NCBI GenBank assembly: GCA_027294925.1
Contig: JAPULM010000363.1
Coordinates: forward strand, 1 to 16,389
Length of the DNA: 16,389 nt
DNA from: a bacterium
Lineage (GTDB): Bacteria > Tectomicrobia > Entotheonellia > Entotheonellales > Entotheonellaceae
Direction of reading: 5' to 3'
Shown: piece by piece, positions 1 to 9,936 of the stretch
Layout of the letters: each line of letters opens with the position of its first letter
Position numbering within the stretch: position 1 is the first letter of the stretch
Position numbers and translations under genes: made by a program
Notes under the pieces: generated by a model
Seen by the model: the letters and a program-made list of their open reading frames with translations, nothing else
Told to the model about the DNA's origin: nothing
Database searches by the model: none

Positions 1-680
1 CCGCTAATGATACGATTGCGACGCGGAAAATTCCAACGATCCGGTTTGGTATCGAGGGGAAACTCCGACAAAATAGCGCCTTGTCCGCTACTAATACGCT
101 CACCAAGACGACGGTTCTCAGGAGGGTAGATAACATTGATACCGCTACCAAGAACCGCTAGGGTTCGACCTCCCGCTTGCAGAACGCTGTGATGGGCTTG
201 GCTATCGATACCGCGTGCCAAGCCACTGACGATGGTGAAACCACGTTGGGCAAGTTCGGTACTTAAGCGCTGCGCCATTGCGTTTCCATAGTTACTAGGT
301 TTTCGAGAGCCGACGATGGCGATGGCCAATCCGTCATCCAGCTCAATAGTGCCTCGCACATAGAGCAGCAGTGGGGGATCAGGTACCCATCGCAGTGATG
401 GTGGATAATGCGCATCAACGATGCTCATTATCGATATCTGGGTAGCCTCAAGATAGGCAAGTTCACGTGCGAAGGCGTTGCTTTTCTCGATGACAGCGAG
501 TTTCTCTTGCAATCCTGGTAATAGGGGTTCAAGAGCATTTAAGCCCTCTGTATAAAGAGCGTCGAGTACATCTGTGGTGCTAAAAAGGCGCGTAAACTGC
601 CGATGCAAATCTGGCCAGGTGAAACGCGCCAAATTCAGGGCAACCCAAAGCCGATGATCGACACCGTCTGCTTGCTGCAT
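1..680 (-). CDS. dprA: DNA processing protein DprA (Smf), 3' part cut by window edge
   Basis: DprA binds incoming single-stranded DNA in the cytoplasm and loads RecA during natural transformation. The reading frame runs leftward from ATG at 680 and stays open to the edge, giving 226 residues; family members are usually about 360. I read the motifs by translating the minus strand: GSRKPS from residue 124, GLARGID at 153-159, then a GSGINVIYP segment and an NFPRRNRIISG segment at the edge. These belong to the DprA Rossmann-like fold. The N-terminal 100 or so residues would be the helical extension domain. An in-frame stop 15 codons upstream with no other usual start codon in between supports the ATG at 680, although its ribosome binding site is poor. 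It follows the LysM gene after 105 bases and has a promoter candidate of its own. The C-terminal end cannot be judged here. Confidence 0.93.
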   Translation of the reverse strand, partial: MQQADGVDHRLWVALNLARFTWPDLHRQFTRLFSTTDVLDALYTEGLNALEPLLPGLQEKLAVIEKSNAFARELAYLEATQISIMSIVDAHYPPSLRWVPDPPLLLYVRGTIELDDGLAIAIVGSRKPSNYGNAMAQRLSTELAQRGFTIVSGLARGIDSQAHHSVLQAGGRTLAVLGSGINVIYPPENRRLGERISSGQGAILSEFPLDTKPDRWNFPRRNRIIS

Positions 681-728
681 GTCCAGGCTATTTAGGTTCG
701 ATGTTGAGGAAATTACACATGCCTATAA

Positions 729-756
729 TTAATACGTGTTCTTCTCCATTCGTCAA
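729..756 (-). promoter_or_regulatory. Candidate sigma70-type promoter for dprA
   Basis: On the minus strand, TTGACG (751-756) is followed after 16 bases by TATTAA (729-734). Both differ little from the sigma70 consensus. Transcription would start near 722, leaving a leader of about 42 bases before the dprA ATG. It lies in the gap between the LysM gene and dprA, so dprA could be transcribed alone as well as from the upstream operon. This is a match by eye only. Confidence 0.4.
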
Positions 757-785
757 GAGATAATCAGGTACGATTTTATCCTTCT

Positions 786-2195
786 CTATTGTTGTATGCC
801 CTCTAGAATGTACATATCAGGGCCATCTCCCAGTTGCCATGAGCGCCGTTTACGTGCCCGTTGGATAGCGGTAGCAGCTTCTTCTGGCGAATAGTTTCTA
901 GGAATGACAAAAATCTGCTTTGGAAAGATAAGATCCGGATCTTGGATCTGGTCTCGGTTTGATTTATATATCACAGGCCACAAAAGCGAGTTATTGTAGA
1001 TCGCTTCCTGAGCAGAGATGCCCCATAGCGTATCGCCACGCTGCACAGCATAGCGCTCGGATTGAGCAGCACGTCTTTCAGCAACGATACGAGCTTGTTG
1101 GCCGAGTTCTTGGGCACTCAAACAATCCTTTTGTGCAATATCGAGGAGTTGACGAGCTTGTTTTGTGTTGCCTTGCGACAAAGCTGCTTTGGCCTGCTCG
1201 AATCGCTTCTGAGCGCTATCTAAAGCGCTTTGGGCGGGCGCCAGTTCTGCATCTGTAGCACCAGCAGCCTGTGCCGCCTGTAAGGCCGTATGGCTTGCTT
1301 GTAGACAAGGCGTTATTTGTGCTAGAAGGTCGCTTGGGTCTAGGGCAACTTTTGGCTTTGTTTCGATGATACGAAGAGTAGCGTGTAATGCGACCGGCGC
1401 CCCTACTGATAATTCATGCCGACTGTAGGTAATGGCTGCGGCTGCAGTATGGTCGCGAACGTCAAGTACGCTCAATTCGCCAAGGGCTCGGCGTGGCAAA
1501 TGGACAGGAAGGTGAGAAATAGGATGCTGGACCGTATCGCCTTCCTGGTAGACTTTGAACTGATCGCCGATACGTACGCCTTCCAGCTTGCCTTGATCGA
1601 TGTATACAATATCCTCCTCTCCAAGGGAGACTTTGCCATCCTGCGAGGCGATGATGACGCCAGCAATATTGCGGTCGGCAGGTTCGAGTTCAACGTTGCT
1701 TACTCGATGTTGTGATGACGCCATCTTTTGGACCCGATCGCCAACTTCAATTCCGGTAAATGCTTTGGTAATTTGGAGAACCGCGGTTGATGCCTGTACG
1801 CGTACGGCTATGGCGGCTCCCTGTGGTGTTACTAGGGTGCCAATATTTTGTTCGGAGATAGGATGTTGGACCGTAGATGTCGACCGGAAGATGGTAAATT
1901 GGTCGCCTATCTGCAATTGTTGATTGATCCCGACATCGATAATCACCTGGTTACCATTCGAGAGGCTGCGGCGTTTTTCTTCAGTGTGAAAGATTGTGCC
2001 CAGAAAGCGTGTGCCCCGGGTGATATAGCCAGCTCTATCTGCTATTGCCGGGTTGACCGTTGGGTGCAGGGGAATAACGGCTTGAGTGGTTCCAGCATGG
2101 CTTGTTGCTCCGTTGAGAAGCGGACTAAGGAAGAGGGCCAATAGGACGAAGAAGAAAATATCGATGCTTGAGTAGCAACATCTACGAAGTTGCAT
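786..2195 (-). CDS. Secreted LysM-domain protein with duplicated beta-type module
   Basis: Predicted exported, peptidoglycan-binding protein of unknown exact role. The chosen ATG at 2195 has a perfect AAGGAG seven bases upstream and opens directly onto a signal peptide (basic LRR, then a hydrophobic run IDIFFFVLLALFLSPLL). An ATG 14 codons further upstream would place the hydrophobic stretch far from the N terminus and has no good site. The 469 residues comprise two homologous modules (about 60-157 and 176-270), each with an 'IGDQF.(I/V)(F/Y)' motif and a 'TVQHPIS' motif; then a helical, Ala/Gln-rich segment (about 287-375) resembling DUF4398-type helices; then a LysM domain (382-433) starting YAVQRGDTLWGIS and ending with IFPKQIFVIPR; then a short basic tail. 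It follows rodA by 65 bases and is the last gene of the elongasome cluster before dprA, which suggests a cell-wall task. No catalytic domain is visible. Confidence 0.85.
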   Translation of the reverse strand: MQLRRCCYSSIDIFFFVLLALFLSPLLNGATSHAGTTQAVIPLHPTVNPAIADRAGYITRGTRFLGTIFHTEEKRRSLSNGNQVIIDVGINQQLQIGDQFTIFRSTSTVQHPISEQNIGTLVTPQGAAIAVRVQASTAVLQITKAFTGIEVGDRVQKMASSQHRVSNVELEPADRNIAGVIIASQDGKVSLGEEDIVYIDQGKLEGVRIGDQFKVYQEGDTVQHPISHLPVHLPRRALGELSVLDVRDHTAAAAITYSRHELSVGAPVALHATLRIIETKPKVALDPSDLLAQITPCLQASHTALQAAQAAGATDAELAPAQSALDSAQKRFEQAKAALSQGNTKQARQLLDIAQKDCLSAQELGQQARIVAERRAAQSERYAVQRGDTLWGISAQEAIYNNSLLWPVIYKSNRDQIQDPDLIFPKQIFVIPRNYSPEEAATAIQRARKRRSWQLGDGPDMYILEGIQQ

Positions 2196-2202
2196 AAATC
2201 GA

Positions 2203-2208
2203 CTCCTT
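2203..2208 (-). promoter_or_regulatory. Shine-Dalgarno site fixing the LysM gene start
   Basis: The minus strand reads AAGGAG here, seven bases before ATG at 2195. It decides between this start and the longer reading frame beginning at 2237, where the nearest purine run (TAGGA) sits almost against the ATG. Confidence 0.75.
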
Positions 2209-2260
2209 GTACGGTGGATTGGCAACATCTTGCGCATGTCCTACTATCGTATGACCGCAT

Positions 2261-3367
2261 TCAGAACTTGAACCGGCGCATGTGAACGTTCATGATGAGT
2301 CCTAGACTGAGAAACGTGACGACAAGAGATGATCCTCCATAGCTTAAAAGCGGGAGTGGGAGCCCCACAATTGGCAATAACCCTGTGGTCATGCCAATAT
2401 TGAGGAAAATGTGCGTTGTCAACATGGTGACGACACCCATCGCAATAAAGACGCCGAGGCGATCACGTGAGTGATAAGCGGTTGCAAAACCTTGCCCTAA
2501 TAGGCTAGCGAATAGTCCTAGAAGCATCAAGACGCCTACAAATCCCAATTCTTCGCCCAAAACGGAAAAGATAAAGTCCGTATGTCTTTCCGGCAGGAAG
2601 TGGAGACGGCTTTGCGTACCGGCCAGGAGGCCTTTACCCCATAAGCCGCCCGATCCGATGGCAATTTTTGACTGCCAACTGTGGTAACCGGCACCAAGGA
2701 GGTCCGAGTGAGGATAAAATAAGGTCAGGAGCCGGTCACGCTGATATTCGGCCATGACATACCAGGCCGCTGGCAGTGTGCATGTCGTTAGGATTGAAAG
2801 AAGGAGCAGCGTTTTTTTTTGTAGACGAACCATGACTAACATGGCGCTTAAGATTGCCAATAAAACCATGGAAGTGCTGAGATCAGGCTGTTTTGCAATA
2901 AGTAGAAATGGCAAGGCAACGAACAGGACAGGGGGAAGTAGATCTCGGAAACCCAATGCCACATCGTTTTGCTGGGTGTCTTCTGCAAAGTAGCGAGCCA
3001 GAATGAGAATCAGCACAGGTTTGACAAATTCGGATATTTGAAATTGCCAGGGACCGAGGGCAAGCCAGCGTTGCGCGCCGTTAATGACTCGGCCAAATAA
3101 TAACACCGCGATCAATCCAACAATCGTGCAGCCATAAAGAACGAATGCATAGCGACAAAGCACTTGGTAGTCTATTAACAGAACTGCGAACATACATATG
3201 AGCCCTATACCAATCCAGGCCAATTGTTTGAGATAGATGTTGGCCAAACCGTCGGTACGATATGCTGTTGCGCTGTAGAGAAGGATAACGCTAATTGTTG
3301 TAATGGCCAGGGTCAAAAAAAGCGTACTCCAGTCAAAATTTGTAGCCAAACGACGGTCAAAATGCAC
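2261..3367 (-). CDS. rodA: Rod shape-determining protein RodA (SEDS glycosyltransferase)
   Basis: RodA is the inner-membrane SEDS peptidoglycan polymerase of the elongasome; it uses lipid II and works with PBP2. The 368 residues show about ten hydrophobic segments. Signature stretches are WQSKIAIGSGG, then LPERHTDFIFSVLGEELG, in which Asp264 matches the Asp essential in SEDS proteins (Asp262 in E. coli RodA), and GLPLPLLSYGGSS near the C terminus. The length is normal for the family. The start codon is GTG at 3367, with GAGG about nine bases upstream; CAT (His) follows. It sits 19 bases after the PBP2 stop and 65 bases before the LysM gene, in the common mrdA-rodA order. Confidence 0.95.
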   Translation of the reverse strand: MHFDRRLATNFDWSTLFLTLAITTISVILLYSATAYRTDGLANIYLKQLAWIGIGLICMFAVLLIDYQVLCRYAFVLYGCTIVGLIAVLLFGRVINGAQRWLALGPWQFQISEFVKPVLILILARYFAEDTQQNDVALGFRDLLPPVLFVALPFLLIAKQPDLSTSMVLLAILSAMLVMVRLQKKTLLLLSILTTCTLPAAWYVMAEYQRDRLLTLFYPHSDLLGAGYHSWQSKIAIGSGGLWGKGLLAGTQSRLHFLPERHTDFIFSVLGEELGFVGVLMLLGLFASLLGQGFATAYHSRDRLGVFIAMGVVTMLTTHIFLNIGMTTGLLPIVGLPLPLLSYGGSSLVVTFLSLGLIMNVHMRRFKF

Positions 3368-3386
3368 AGACAGGTGCCTCGCAAGT

Positions 3387-5261
3387 TTACTGGATAGACG
3401 GTGCTGTATGGTCTGGTAGACCTGCAGCTATAGGATAACGTTGGAGATATGCCTGGATGAGTGTTTTGGCATAGCCGGCAAAATGTGATCCCCCTTTTCC
3501 TGCATGTTCGATCATGATGACTACTGCGATTTGCGGTGTATCAAAAGGCGCGAAAGCAATGAACCATGCATGATCGCGGTAGGCTTCTGGAAGTTGATCT
3601 TGACGGTGACGTTCTGTTAAGCGTACCACTTGAGCCGTACCTGTTTTTCCGGCAATGTCAATATGATCATGCCGTGCCTTTTTACCTGTGCCATGTGGGT
3701 CCTGAACCACACTCAACAGACCTTGGCGTATGGCAGTAACGTGTTGGGGGTTGAGGTTTAAGGTTCGGATGACCGTGGGTGTGTTTTGTTTGAGAATGGT
3801 TCCATCAGCCTCTTCATGCCGTAAAATAACATAGGGTTTATACAAAGTGCCTCCATTGGCTAGGGTTGCCATCATATTGACGGCTTGTAACGGGGTAACT
3901 AGCGTATACCCTTGGCCAATGGCAACGGAAAGCGTTTCGCCTGAATACCAGGGCTGGCCACGGGCTTGACGTTTCCATTGAGTTGAAGGTATTAAGCCAC
4001 TTTTTTCAGTGCCAGGCGCAAAACCGCTGATTTGTCCTAATCCAAAGGCATGTCCGTATTGGGCAATACGATCTACGCCGAGTTCTTGTCCCAGGCGATA
4101 GAAATAGACGTCACAAGATTGACTCAACGCAACACGTAAATCAACGAAGCCATGTCCGTTCGGTTTCCAATCGCGATAGAGATGGCCTCTATATACGTAA
4201 TGTCCCGGACAGAATACGGTCGTCGAGGGGGTAACCGTTCCCTCCTCAAGGGCTGCCAGAGCCGTAATAATTTTGAAAATAGAACCAGGGGGATACTGGC
4301 CTTGAAAGGCCCGGTTGTGGAGGGGGTGCTTAGGGTTAGTGGTTAACGCGCTCCATTCGCCTTCAGAAAGCCTGGCGGCAAACATATTCGGATCAAAAGC
4401 CGGATTACTGGCAAGCGCTAAGATTTGACCGTTTTGTGGATCCATCGCAATAATGGCGCCTGCGTGGCGCTGCAAAAGTTTTTCGGCCAATTGTTGCAGA
4501 TGGAGATCAAGTGTTAACACTAAATTGATACCTGGTTGGGTTGGACGAGCTGCAACAAGCCGAATCTCACGGCCAAAAGCATCGACCTCGACTTGCCGTA
4601 TGCCGTGTTGGCCATGTAGCGTTGATTCGTAGCGGTGCTCTAGTCCATATTGTCCAACCAGATCGCCCGGCTGATAACTGTGATCTTTAGCGCGTTGGAG
4701 CTGGGTTTCGCTGATTTCGCCGAGATGACCAATAAGGTGAGCAGCTAGTGAACCATGAGGATAAAAACGTAGCGGTTCGACTTCAAGAAAGAGTCCTGGG
4801 AAATCCATCCGATGTTCGGCGAAATACGCCACTCGATCTCGTGACACATCTCGGTGTAACGGTACGGGTTTGAATGCTGTTGGAGAACGATATAAACGCA
4901 GAGTTTCAAGATCGACTTCGATGTCGAGTTTGCGTAACAAGACCTGGAGCTGAGTTGGGGGCGACAGGTCTTCAGGAATAGACATGAGGGTATAGGAGGC
5001 GCGGTTGTCTGCTAATATATGGCCGTACCGATCGAGAATTTTACCCCGTAAACTCTTGGTCCGGAGGCTACGGAGACGGTTGTTTTCTGATAAACGAAGG
5101 AAATAATCGTCTTGAATGATCTGAAGATGCCAGGTGCGGGCAAGTAAAATGAACAGCCCGATTAGTGTGATAACAAGTAGAATGTGTAGACGCTGACGGA
5201 GCGCGTCGTCCTGAGTGGAGGTCGGCTGTTGAATGTAAAGTCTTTTTCGATCGACAAGCAT
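3387..5261 (-). CDS. mrdA: Penicillin-binding protein 2 (elongasome transpeptidase)
   Basis: Class B transpeptidase that cross-links the glycan made by RodA during cell elongation. The 624 residues begin with a short cytoplasmic arm and a transmembrane anchor (about 28-48, LLVITLIGLFILLARTW), followed by the pedestal domain with RGKILDRYG, and then the transpeptidase domain. Active-site motifs are complete: Ser327-x-x-Lys330 in PPGSIFK, Ser382-Cys-Asp in the SxN/SxD position (SCDVYFY, typical of PBP2), and Lys539-Thr-Gly in AGKTGTAQV. The start ATG at 5261 has only a weak ribosome binding site, but the N terminus fits the family. It lies 23 bases after mreD and 19 before rodA. Confidence 0.96.
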   Translation of the reverse strand: MLVDRKRLYIQQPTSTQDDALRQRLHILLVITLIGLFILLARTWHLQIIQDDYFLRLSENNRLRSLRTKSLRGKILDRYGHILADNRASYTLMSIPEDLSPPTQLQVLLRKLDIEVDLETLRLYRSPTAFKPVPLHRDVSRDRVAYFAEHRMDFPGLFLEVEPLRFYPHGSLAAHLIGHLGEISETQLQRAKDHSYQPGDLVGQYGLEHRYESTLHGQHGIRQVEVDAFGREIRLVAARPTQPGINLVLTLDLHLQQLAEKLLQRHAGAIIAMDPQNGQILALASNPAFDPNMFAARLSEGEWSALTTNPKHPLHNRAFQGQYPPGSIFKIITALAALEEGTVTPSTTVFCPGHYVYRGHLYRDWKPNGHGFVDLRVALSQSCDVYFYRLGQELGVDRIAQYGHAFGLGQISGFAPGTEKSGLIPSTQWKRQARGQPWYSGETLSVAIGQGYTLVTPLQAVNMMATLANGGTLYKPYVILRHEEADGTILKQNTPTVIRTLNLNPQHVTAIRQGLLSVVQDPHGTGKKARHDHIDIAGKTGTAQVVRLTERHRQDQLPEAYRDHAWFIAFAPFDTPQIAVVIMIEHAGKGGSHFAGYAKTLIQAYLQRYPIAAGLPDHTAPSIQ

Positions 5262-5284
5262 GTCTACTGAATCTTTATTGTGAT

Positions 5285-5794
5285 CTAAGTTGTGGTGTCG
5301 CTATGTTGCTGAATGCGAAGTCCATATTCAAAAGCCTGGATGCCACGGCAAATGAACGGGGCAATGAGCAGACTTAACAGCGTTTGTTGCATCACTGTGC
5401 TTAGGATGACACGTGGTTCAAATGCGTTTAGTTGAAAAATCAGCATGACCGTTATACGCGCGAACGTGTCAATTGCAATAGCCAGGCAAGCAAAAAGTCC
5501 TTGCGCAACAGGACTATGTACCTGGATATTACGGCAAAGTAGTTGCAGTATAAAAACCGTCAGCGTTTTGCTCAAAGCGTTGACCCCGAGCGTTTCGCTA
5601 GACAACGCATCTTGTAACAGACCCGTCACGAAGCCAAGGATAAGTGTACGCTGGTTGTTCCAGAAAAGGCTAAAGTACACCACCACTAACAGCGCGAAGT
5701 CAACCCGCCAGCCAGAGCCAATCGTCGTGAGTAACGGGCTTGTCTGGGCTAGAAGCGCAACTAACGTGACTATAATATATAACACAATATACAT
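5285..5794 (-). CDS. mreD: Rod shape-determining protein MreD
   Basis: Small integral membrane protein of the elongasome, associated with MreC. It has 169 residues and about five hydrophobic segments, beginning MYIVLYIIVTLVALLAQTS. The conserved WRVDFALLVVVYF stretch and the GLLQDALS segment are typical of the family, which is defined more by topology and context than by catalytic residues. The ATG at 5794 is two bases after the mreC stop, so translation is probably coupled; no strong ribosome binding site is visible. Flanking mreC and mrdA confirm the assignment. Confidence 0.93.
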   Translation of the reverse strand: MYIVLYIIVTLVALLAQTSPLLTTIGSGWRVDFALLVVVYFSLFWNNQRTLILGFVTGLLQDALSSETLGVNALSKTLTVFILQLLCRNIQVHSPVAQGLFACLAIAIDTFARITVMLIFQLNAFEPRVILSTVMQQTLLSLLIAPFICRGIQAFEYGLRIQQHSDTTT

Positions 5795-5796
5795 GT

Positions 5797-6609
5797 TTAA
5801 GGCGTGAGAATTAGCACTTCTTCAAGTTTGGTTAAATCAACAGCCGGTTTGATTTCGACGTCTTGAAACAACTCATGAGGTTTTTGGCGTACCGATATAA
5901 CCGTGCCGATGAGCAAGCCTTTCGGATAGACTTCACCTAAGCCTGATGAAATGATTGTGTCACCAATCCGGATGTCTGCATGAAAATCAACATAGCGCAT
6001 TTCACAAAGGCGACGAGATTTGCCCACCACGATCCCTCTGGCTCGGGTCCGTTGAACAAGAGCATCAACTGCGCTACGGCGGTCAGTAAGAAGTAGCACT
6101 GTTGCATAACGAGGGGATATTTCAATCGTACGTCCTGCCAGGCCTTGATGTGTCACCACCACGGCATCTTTTTGTATTTTGTGTCGCTTCCCTTTGTTGA
6201 TTGTTATCGCTTCGGCCCACTGACTGGGGTCGACACCAACAACTTCAGCCAAGAGGGTATGCTGGAAGACAGGTGAGTGGAACTCTAGCAGGTCGCGTAA
6301 GCGTTGTTGCTTTAGGTAGGCTTCGCGATATCGATGCAGCTCGCCCTGAAGTGCATCTAATTGCTGCTGGAGTTTCAGGTTCTCTTTATGAACTTGAACG
6401 AGATTGAGATAGCTGTTCCATATATCGTCCACGCTTTGGGCGACGCCGTTAATTGCTTCTTGGAAGGGCATAATGATGGATAGTACGAGCGTTTCAAAGA
6501 AGGACGTACGTGAGGCTAGCCGGGTTTGTAATGTCGTTAGAACGAGAGCGCACAAAAGTAAGCCTAGAAAAAGAGCGATAGACTTCCAGCGCTCTGAAAA
6601 AACTTTCAT
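5797..6609 (-). CDS. mreC: Rod shape-determining protein MreC
   Basis: Periplasmic scaffold of the elongasome, anchored in the inner membrane, which links MreB to PBP2. The 270 residues show a transmembrane helix (about 9-29), a likely coiled coil (about 70-113, rich in Leu, Gln and Glu: NLKLQQQLDALQGELHRYR), then two beta-barrel-like halves. Family hallmarks are VGVDPSQWAEAITINKG, VVVTHQGLAGRTIE, LLLTDRRSAVDA and GDTIISSGLGEVYPKGLLIG. The length is near the family mean. It starts 53 bases after the mreB stop and nearly touches mreD. Confidence 0.95.
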   Translation of the reverse strand: MKVFSERWKSIALFLGLLLCALVLTTLQTRLASRTSFFETLVLSIIMPFQEAINGVAQSVDDIWNSYLNLVQVHKENLKLQQQLDALQGELHRYREAYLKQQRLRDLLEFHSPVFQHTLLAEVVGVDPSQWAEAITINKGKRHKIQKDAVVVTHQGLAGRTIEISPRYATVLLLTDRRSAVDALVQRTRARGIVVGKSRRLCEMRYVDFHADIRIGDTIISSGLGEVYPKGLLIGTVISVRQKPHELFQDVEIKPAVDLTKLEEVLILTP

Positions 6610-6662
6610 GCTTGGCTTATCCGTGCCGCGTTCAGGCAGGTGTATGACAACAGCCCGTTGCG

Positions 6663-7779
<1,117 letters not shown>

Positions 7780-7933
7780 TGCCAATATGGTCGGCGGATA
7801 GAGAAAGTTGTAAGATTCGGGCGATACGCTTGCAAAATTGTTAAATTAAGTAGGTCTTTAAGATAGATTCTTTTTTTCCGACGCTCTGTTGGGCGTTAGA
7901 TTGGGGCAGTAACCAGAAACTCTTTTGATAGTG

Positions 7934-7962
7934 TTCTAAGAACCAAGAAATCGATGTATAGT
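7934..7962 (+). promoter_or_regulatory. Weak candidate promoter for the ppiD-like gene
   Basis: TTCTAA (7934-7939), 17-base spacer, TATAGT (7957-7962), about 20 bases before the ATG at 7983. The -35 is poor. An AGGAAG ribosome binding site (7972-7977) follows. The rest of the 7686-7982 region shows AT-rich stretches but no other clear signal. Confidence 0.28.
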
Positions 7963-7982
7963 AAGTAATCTAGGAAGCGATT

Positions 7983-9914
7983 ATGCTACAACAAATGCGT
8001 CAAGCTCAGGGTTGGATGATTAAAGGCGTTCTGTGGGCTGTTGTTATGGCTTTTGTGATGACGATTTTTTACTCCTGGGGCGTGCAATCGAGCTCGGGTC
8101 CAACCCGTTCCGAAGTCGCGACGATTCTCGGCGTGCCGGTTGAATTAAGAGAGTTTCAGCAAGTTCAAAATCGGCTGTATCAGAATTATCGTAATCTTTT
8201 CCGCCAGCAGCCAAATTTCGATTTGCGGGAACAATTCAATTTTCGGGAAATGGCACTAGAGCAAATTGCCAACCGGCATCTTTTGCTCCGTATTGCGCAG
8301 GAAAATGGCCTGGTGGTGACAGATGCCGAATTGTATGATCAAATAGCCTCTAATCCTGCATTTCAGCAACAAGGCCGTTTTGATGCAGCCCACTATCGTA
8401 CAGTTTTGCAGAGCCAAGCACCTGCAGTATCTTTGCAACGATTTGAGCAAGAGCAGCGGCAGACGCTGTTGTTGGACAAAGTGCGCAACTTTATTCGACA
8501 AACGGTTCAGGTGACAGATGCTGAAGTTGAGCAGGCGTATCGTTGGGAACGTGAGCGGGTGGCGGCCCGTTTTGTTGCGTTGGTGCCGAGTCTTTTTGGT
8601 TCGGACGTGCAGGTGACGGCCGAGGCGGTGCAGGCTCATTACGAAGCGAACCGGGATGCATACCGTGAGCCTGAACGTCGTCGTATCCGGTATGTGGCTA
8701 TTGCTCCCTCTCGATTTCGTACTGCTGGTGATGTGGCTGAAGTCGATATCGCCGACCATTATGCGGCGCATCATGAGGCGTTCAGGCGCCAGGAGCAGGT
8801 ACGAGCACGCCATATTTTATTTAAGGTCGCACCGGATGCCGAGCCGGGACAGGTAGATGAAATTCGTGCGAAAGCTGAAAAGGTTATGCGCCAGCTCCGT
8901 GATGGGGCTGAATTCGCGGCGTTGGCTGAGGAGCATTCCGAAGATGCTGCGACCGCGGAAGAGGGTGGCGATCTTGGTCTTTTTGCGCGCGGTCAAATGG
9001 TAAAACCTTTTGAGGAAGTTGCTTTTGCGTTGCAAGTAGGTGCAATGAGTGAACTCGTGCGCACACCGTTCGGATATCATATCATTCGTGTCGAAGACAA
9101 AATTGAGGCTGGGGTCAAACCGCTTGTGGAAGTCCGGCAAGAGGTGATTTCGAAAATACAAGATGAAAAGGCGCGCAGGGCTGTCCTAATGTTTGTTGAT
9201 GATTTGATAGTAACGCTTGAGGAGGCGCCGGAACAGTTCGCGGCTTTAGCCGAGCAACATGAACTTGCACTGACTGTAACACCATTCGTGAGATCAACAG
9301 GTCAGGTGTCTGGACTAGAAGGTGTACCTGATATTGGACGGCGAGCGTTTGCCCTGGTGGGACAAGGCGTTGATACGGTTGAAGGGGCGAATGGGACATA
9401 CTATATTTTCCAAGTGGCTGAGGTGAAACCGTCGGCCATTGCGGAATTTACAGTTGTGGAGAATCGGGTCAAGGAGAGCTTGCGTCATCAGAGAAGTGAT
9501 GATTTGGCCAGTCAAACTGCTGATGATTGGGCCGCTCAGATACAAGCGGGTGCTTTGTTGTCCGATCTCGCTACCCAAAGGCAAGTACGAGTTAATGAGA
9601 CGCAGCTGTTTGCACGTAATGATGCCGTGCCTCGGGTAGGCCGTCAGGCGGCGTTTAACCAAATTGCGTTTGGTTTGCGGACCGGTGAAGCCGGTGCTGC
9701 GCACACCAGGGCACAGCATTTTATAATTCAGGTCATTGATCGTCGCGCTGCTGATATGGAGAGCTACGAAGCGGAGAAAGCAACATATCAGCAGCAATTG
9801 CTTCATCGTAAACGGCAGCAGGCATTAGTGGCTTTTCAAAATTCTCTGCAAGCGCAATATCGAAAATTGCGTCAAGAGGGCGAAATTGTTGTCAACCCGC
9901 AATATGTTTTCTGA
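7983..9914 (+). CDS. ppiD: PpiD-like membrane-anchored peptidyl-prolyl isomerase/foldase
   Basis: Likely inner-membrane-anchored periplasmic chaperone that helps newly exported proteins fold. The 643 residues begin with a short cytoplasmic arm (MLQQMRQAQGWMIKG) and one transmembrane helix (about 13-33), as in PpiD; there is no cleavable signal. A SurA_N-type chaperone region follows (to about residue 200). A parvulin domain spans about 272-370, with RARHILFKV at its start, the EEGGDLGLFARGQMVKPFEEVAF core and FGYHIIRVED at its end. A long helical C-terminal region (about 385-643) resembles the PpiD tail. Length agrees with E. coli PpiD (623). The start has an AGGAAG site at good spacing. It heads a three-gene cluster with a ubiquitin-like gene 22 bases downstream. 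Whether the parvulin is active cannot be told; PpiD parvulin domains are often inactive. Confidence 0.87.
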   Translation: MLQQMRQAQGWMIKGVLWAVVMAFVMTIFYSWGVQSSSGPTRSEVATILGVPVELREFQQVQNRLYQNYRNLFRQQPNFDLREQFNFREMALEQIANRHLLLRIAQENGLVVTDAELYDQIASNPAFQQQGRFDAAHYRTVLQSQAPAVSLQRFEQEQRQTLLLDKVRNFIRQTVQVTDAEVEQAYRWERERVAARFVALVPSLFGSDVQVTAEAVQAHYEANRDAYREPERRRIRYVAIAPSRFRTAGDVAEVDIADHYAAHHEAFRRQEQVRARHILFKVAPDAEPGQVDEIRAKAEKVMRQLRDGAEFAALAEEHSEDAATAEEGGDLGLFARGQMVKPFEEVAFALQVGAMSELVRTPFGYHIIRVEDKIEAGVKPLVEVRQEVISKIQDEKARRAVLMFVDDLIVTLEEAPEQFAALAEQHELALTVTPFVRSTGQVSGLEGVPDIGRRAFALVGQGVDTVEGANGTYYIFQVAEVKPSAIAEFTVVENRVKESLRHQRSDDLASQTADDWAAQIQAGALLSDLATQRQVRVNETQLFARNDAVPRVGRQAAFNQIAFGLRTGEAGAAHTRAQHFIIQVIDRRAADMESYEAEKATYQQQLLHRKRQQALVAFQNSLQAQYRKLRQEGEIVVNPQYVF

Positions 9915-9925
9915 AATCTGAAAGA

Positions 9926-9931
9926 AGGAGG
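9926..9931 (+). promoter_or_regulatory. Strong Shine-Dalgarno of the ubiquitin-like gene
   Basis: AGGAGG with five bases before ATG at 9937, the strongest ribosome binding site of the window. It follows the ppiD stop closely, so the two genes are probably co-transcribed with independent, efficient translation of the small protein. Confidence 0.65.
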
Positions 9932-9936
9932 AGCAT

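Noticed and set aside
2196..2237. Upstream ATG giving a 14-residue longer LysM protein
   Set aside because: The shorter start has a perfect AAGGAG at seven bases and leads straight into a signal peptide; the upstream ATG has neither.
8256..8813. 185-codon open frame on the minus strand
   Set aside because: It lies wholly inside the ppiD-like gene, has no family motif and no ribosome binding site of note; the plus-strand protein has clear domains.
9315..9806. 163-codon open frame on the minus strand
   Set aside because: Antisense to the C-terminal part of the ppiD-like gene, with an irregular composition and no recognisable domain.
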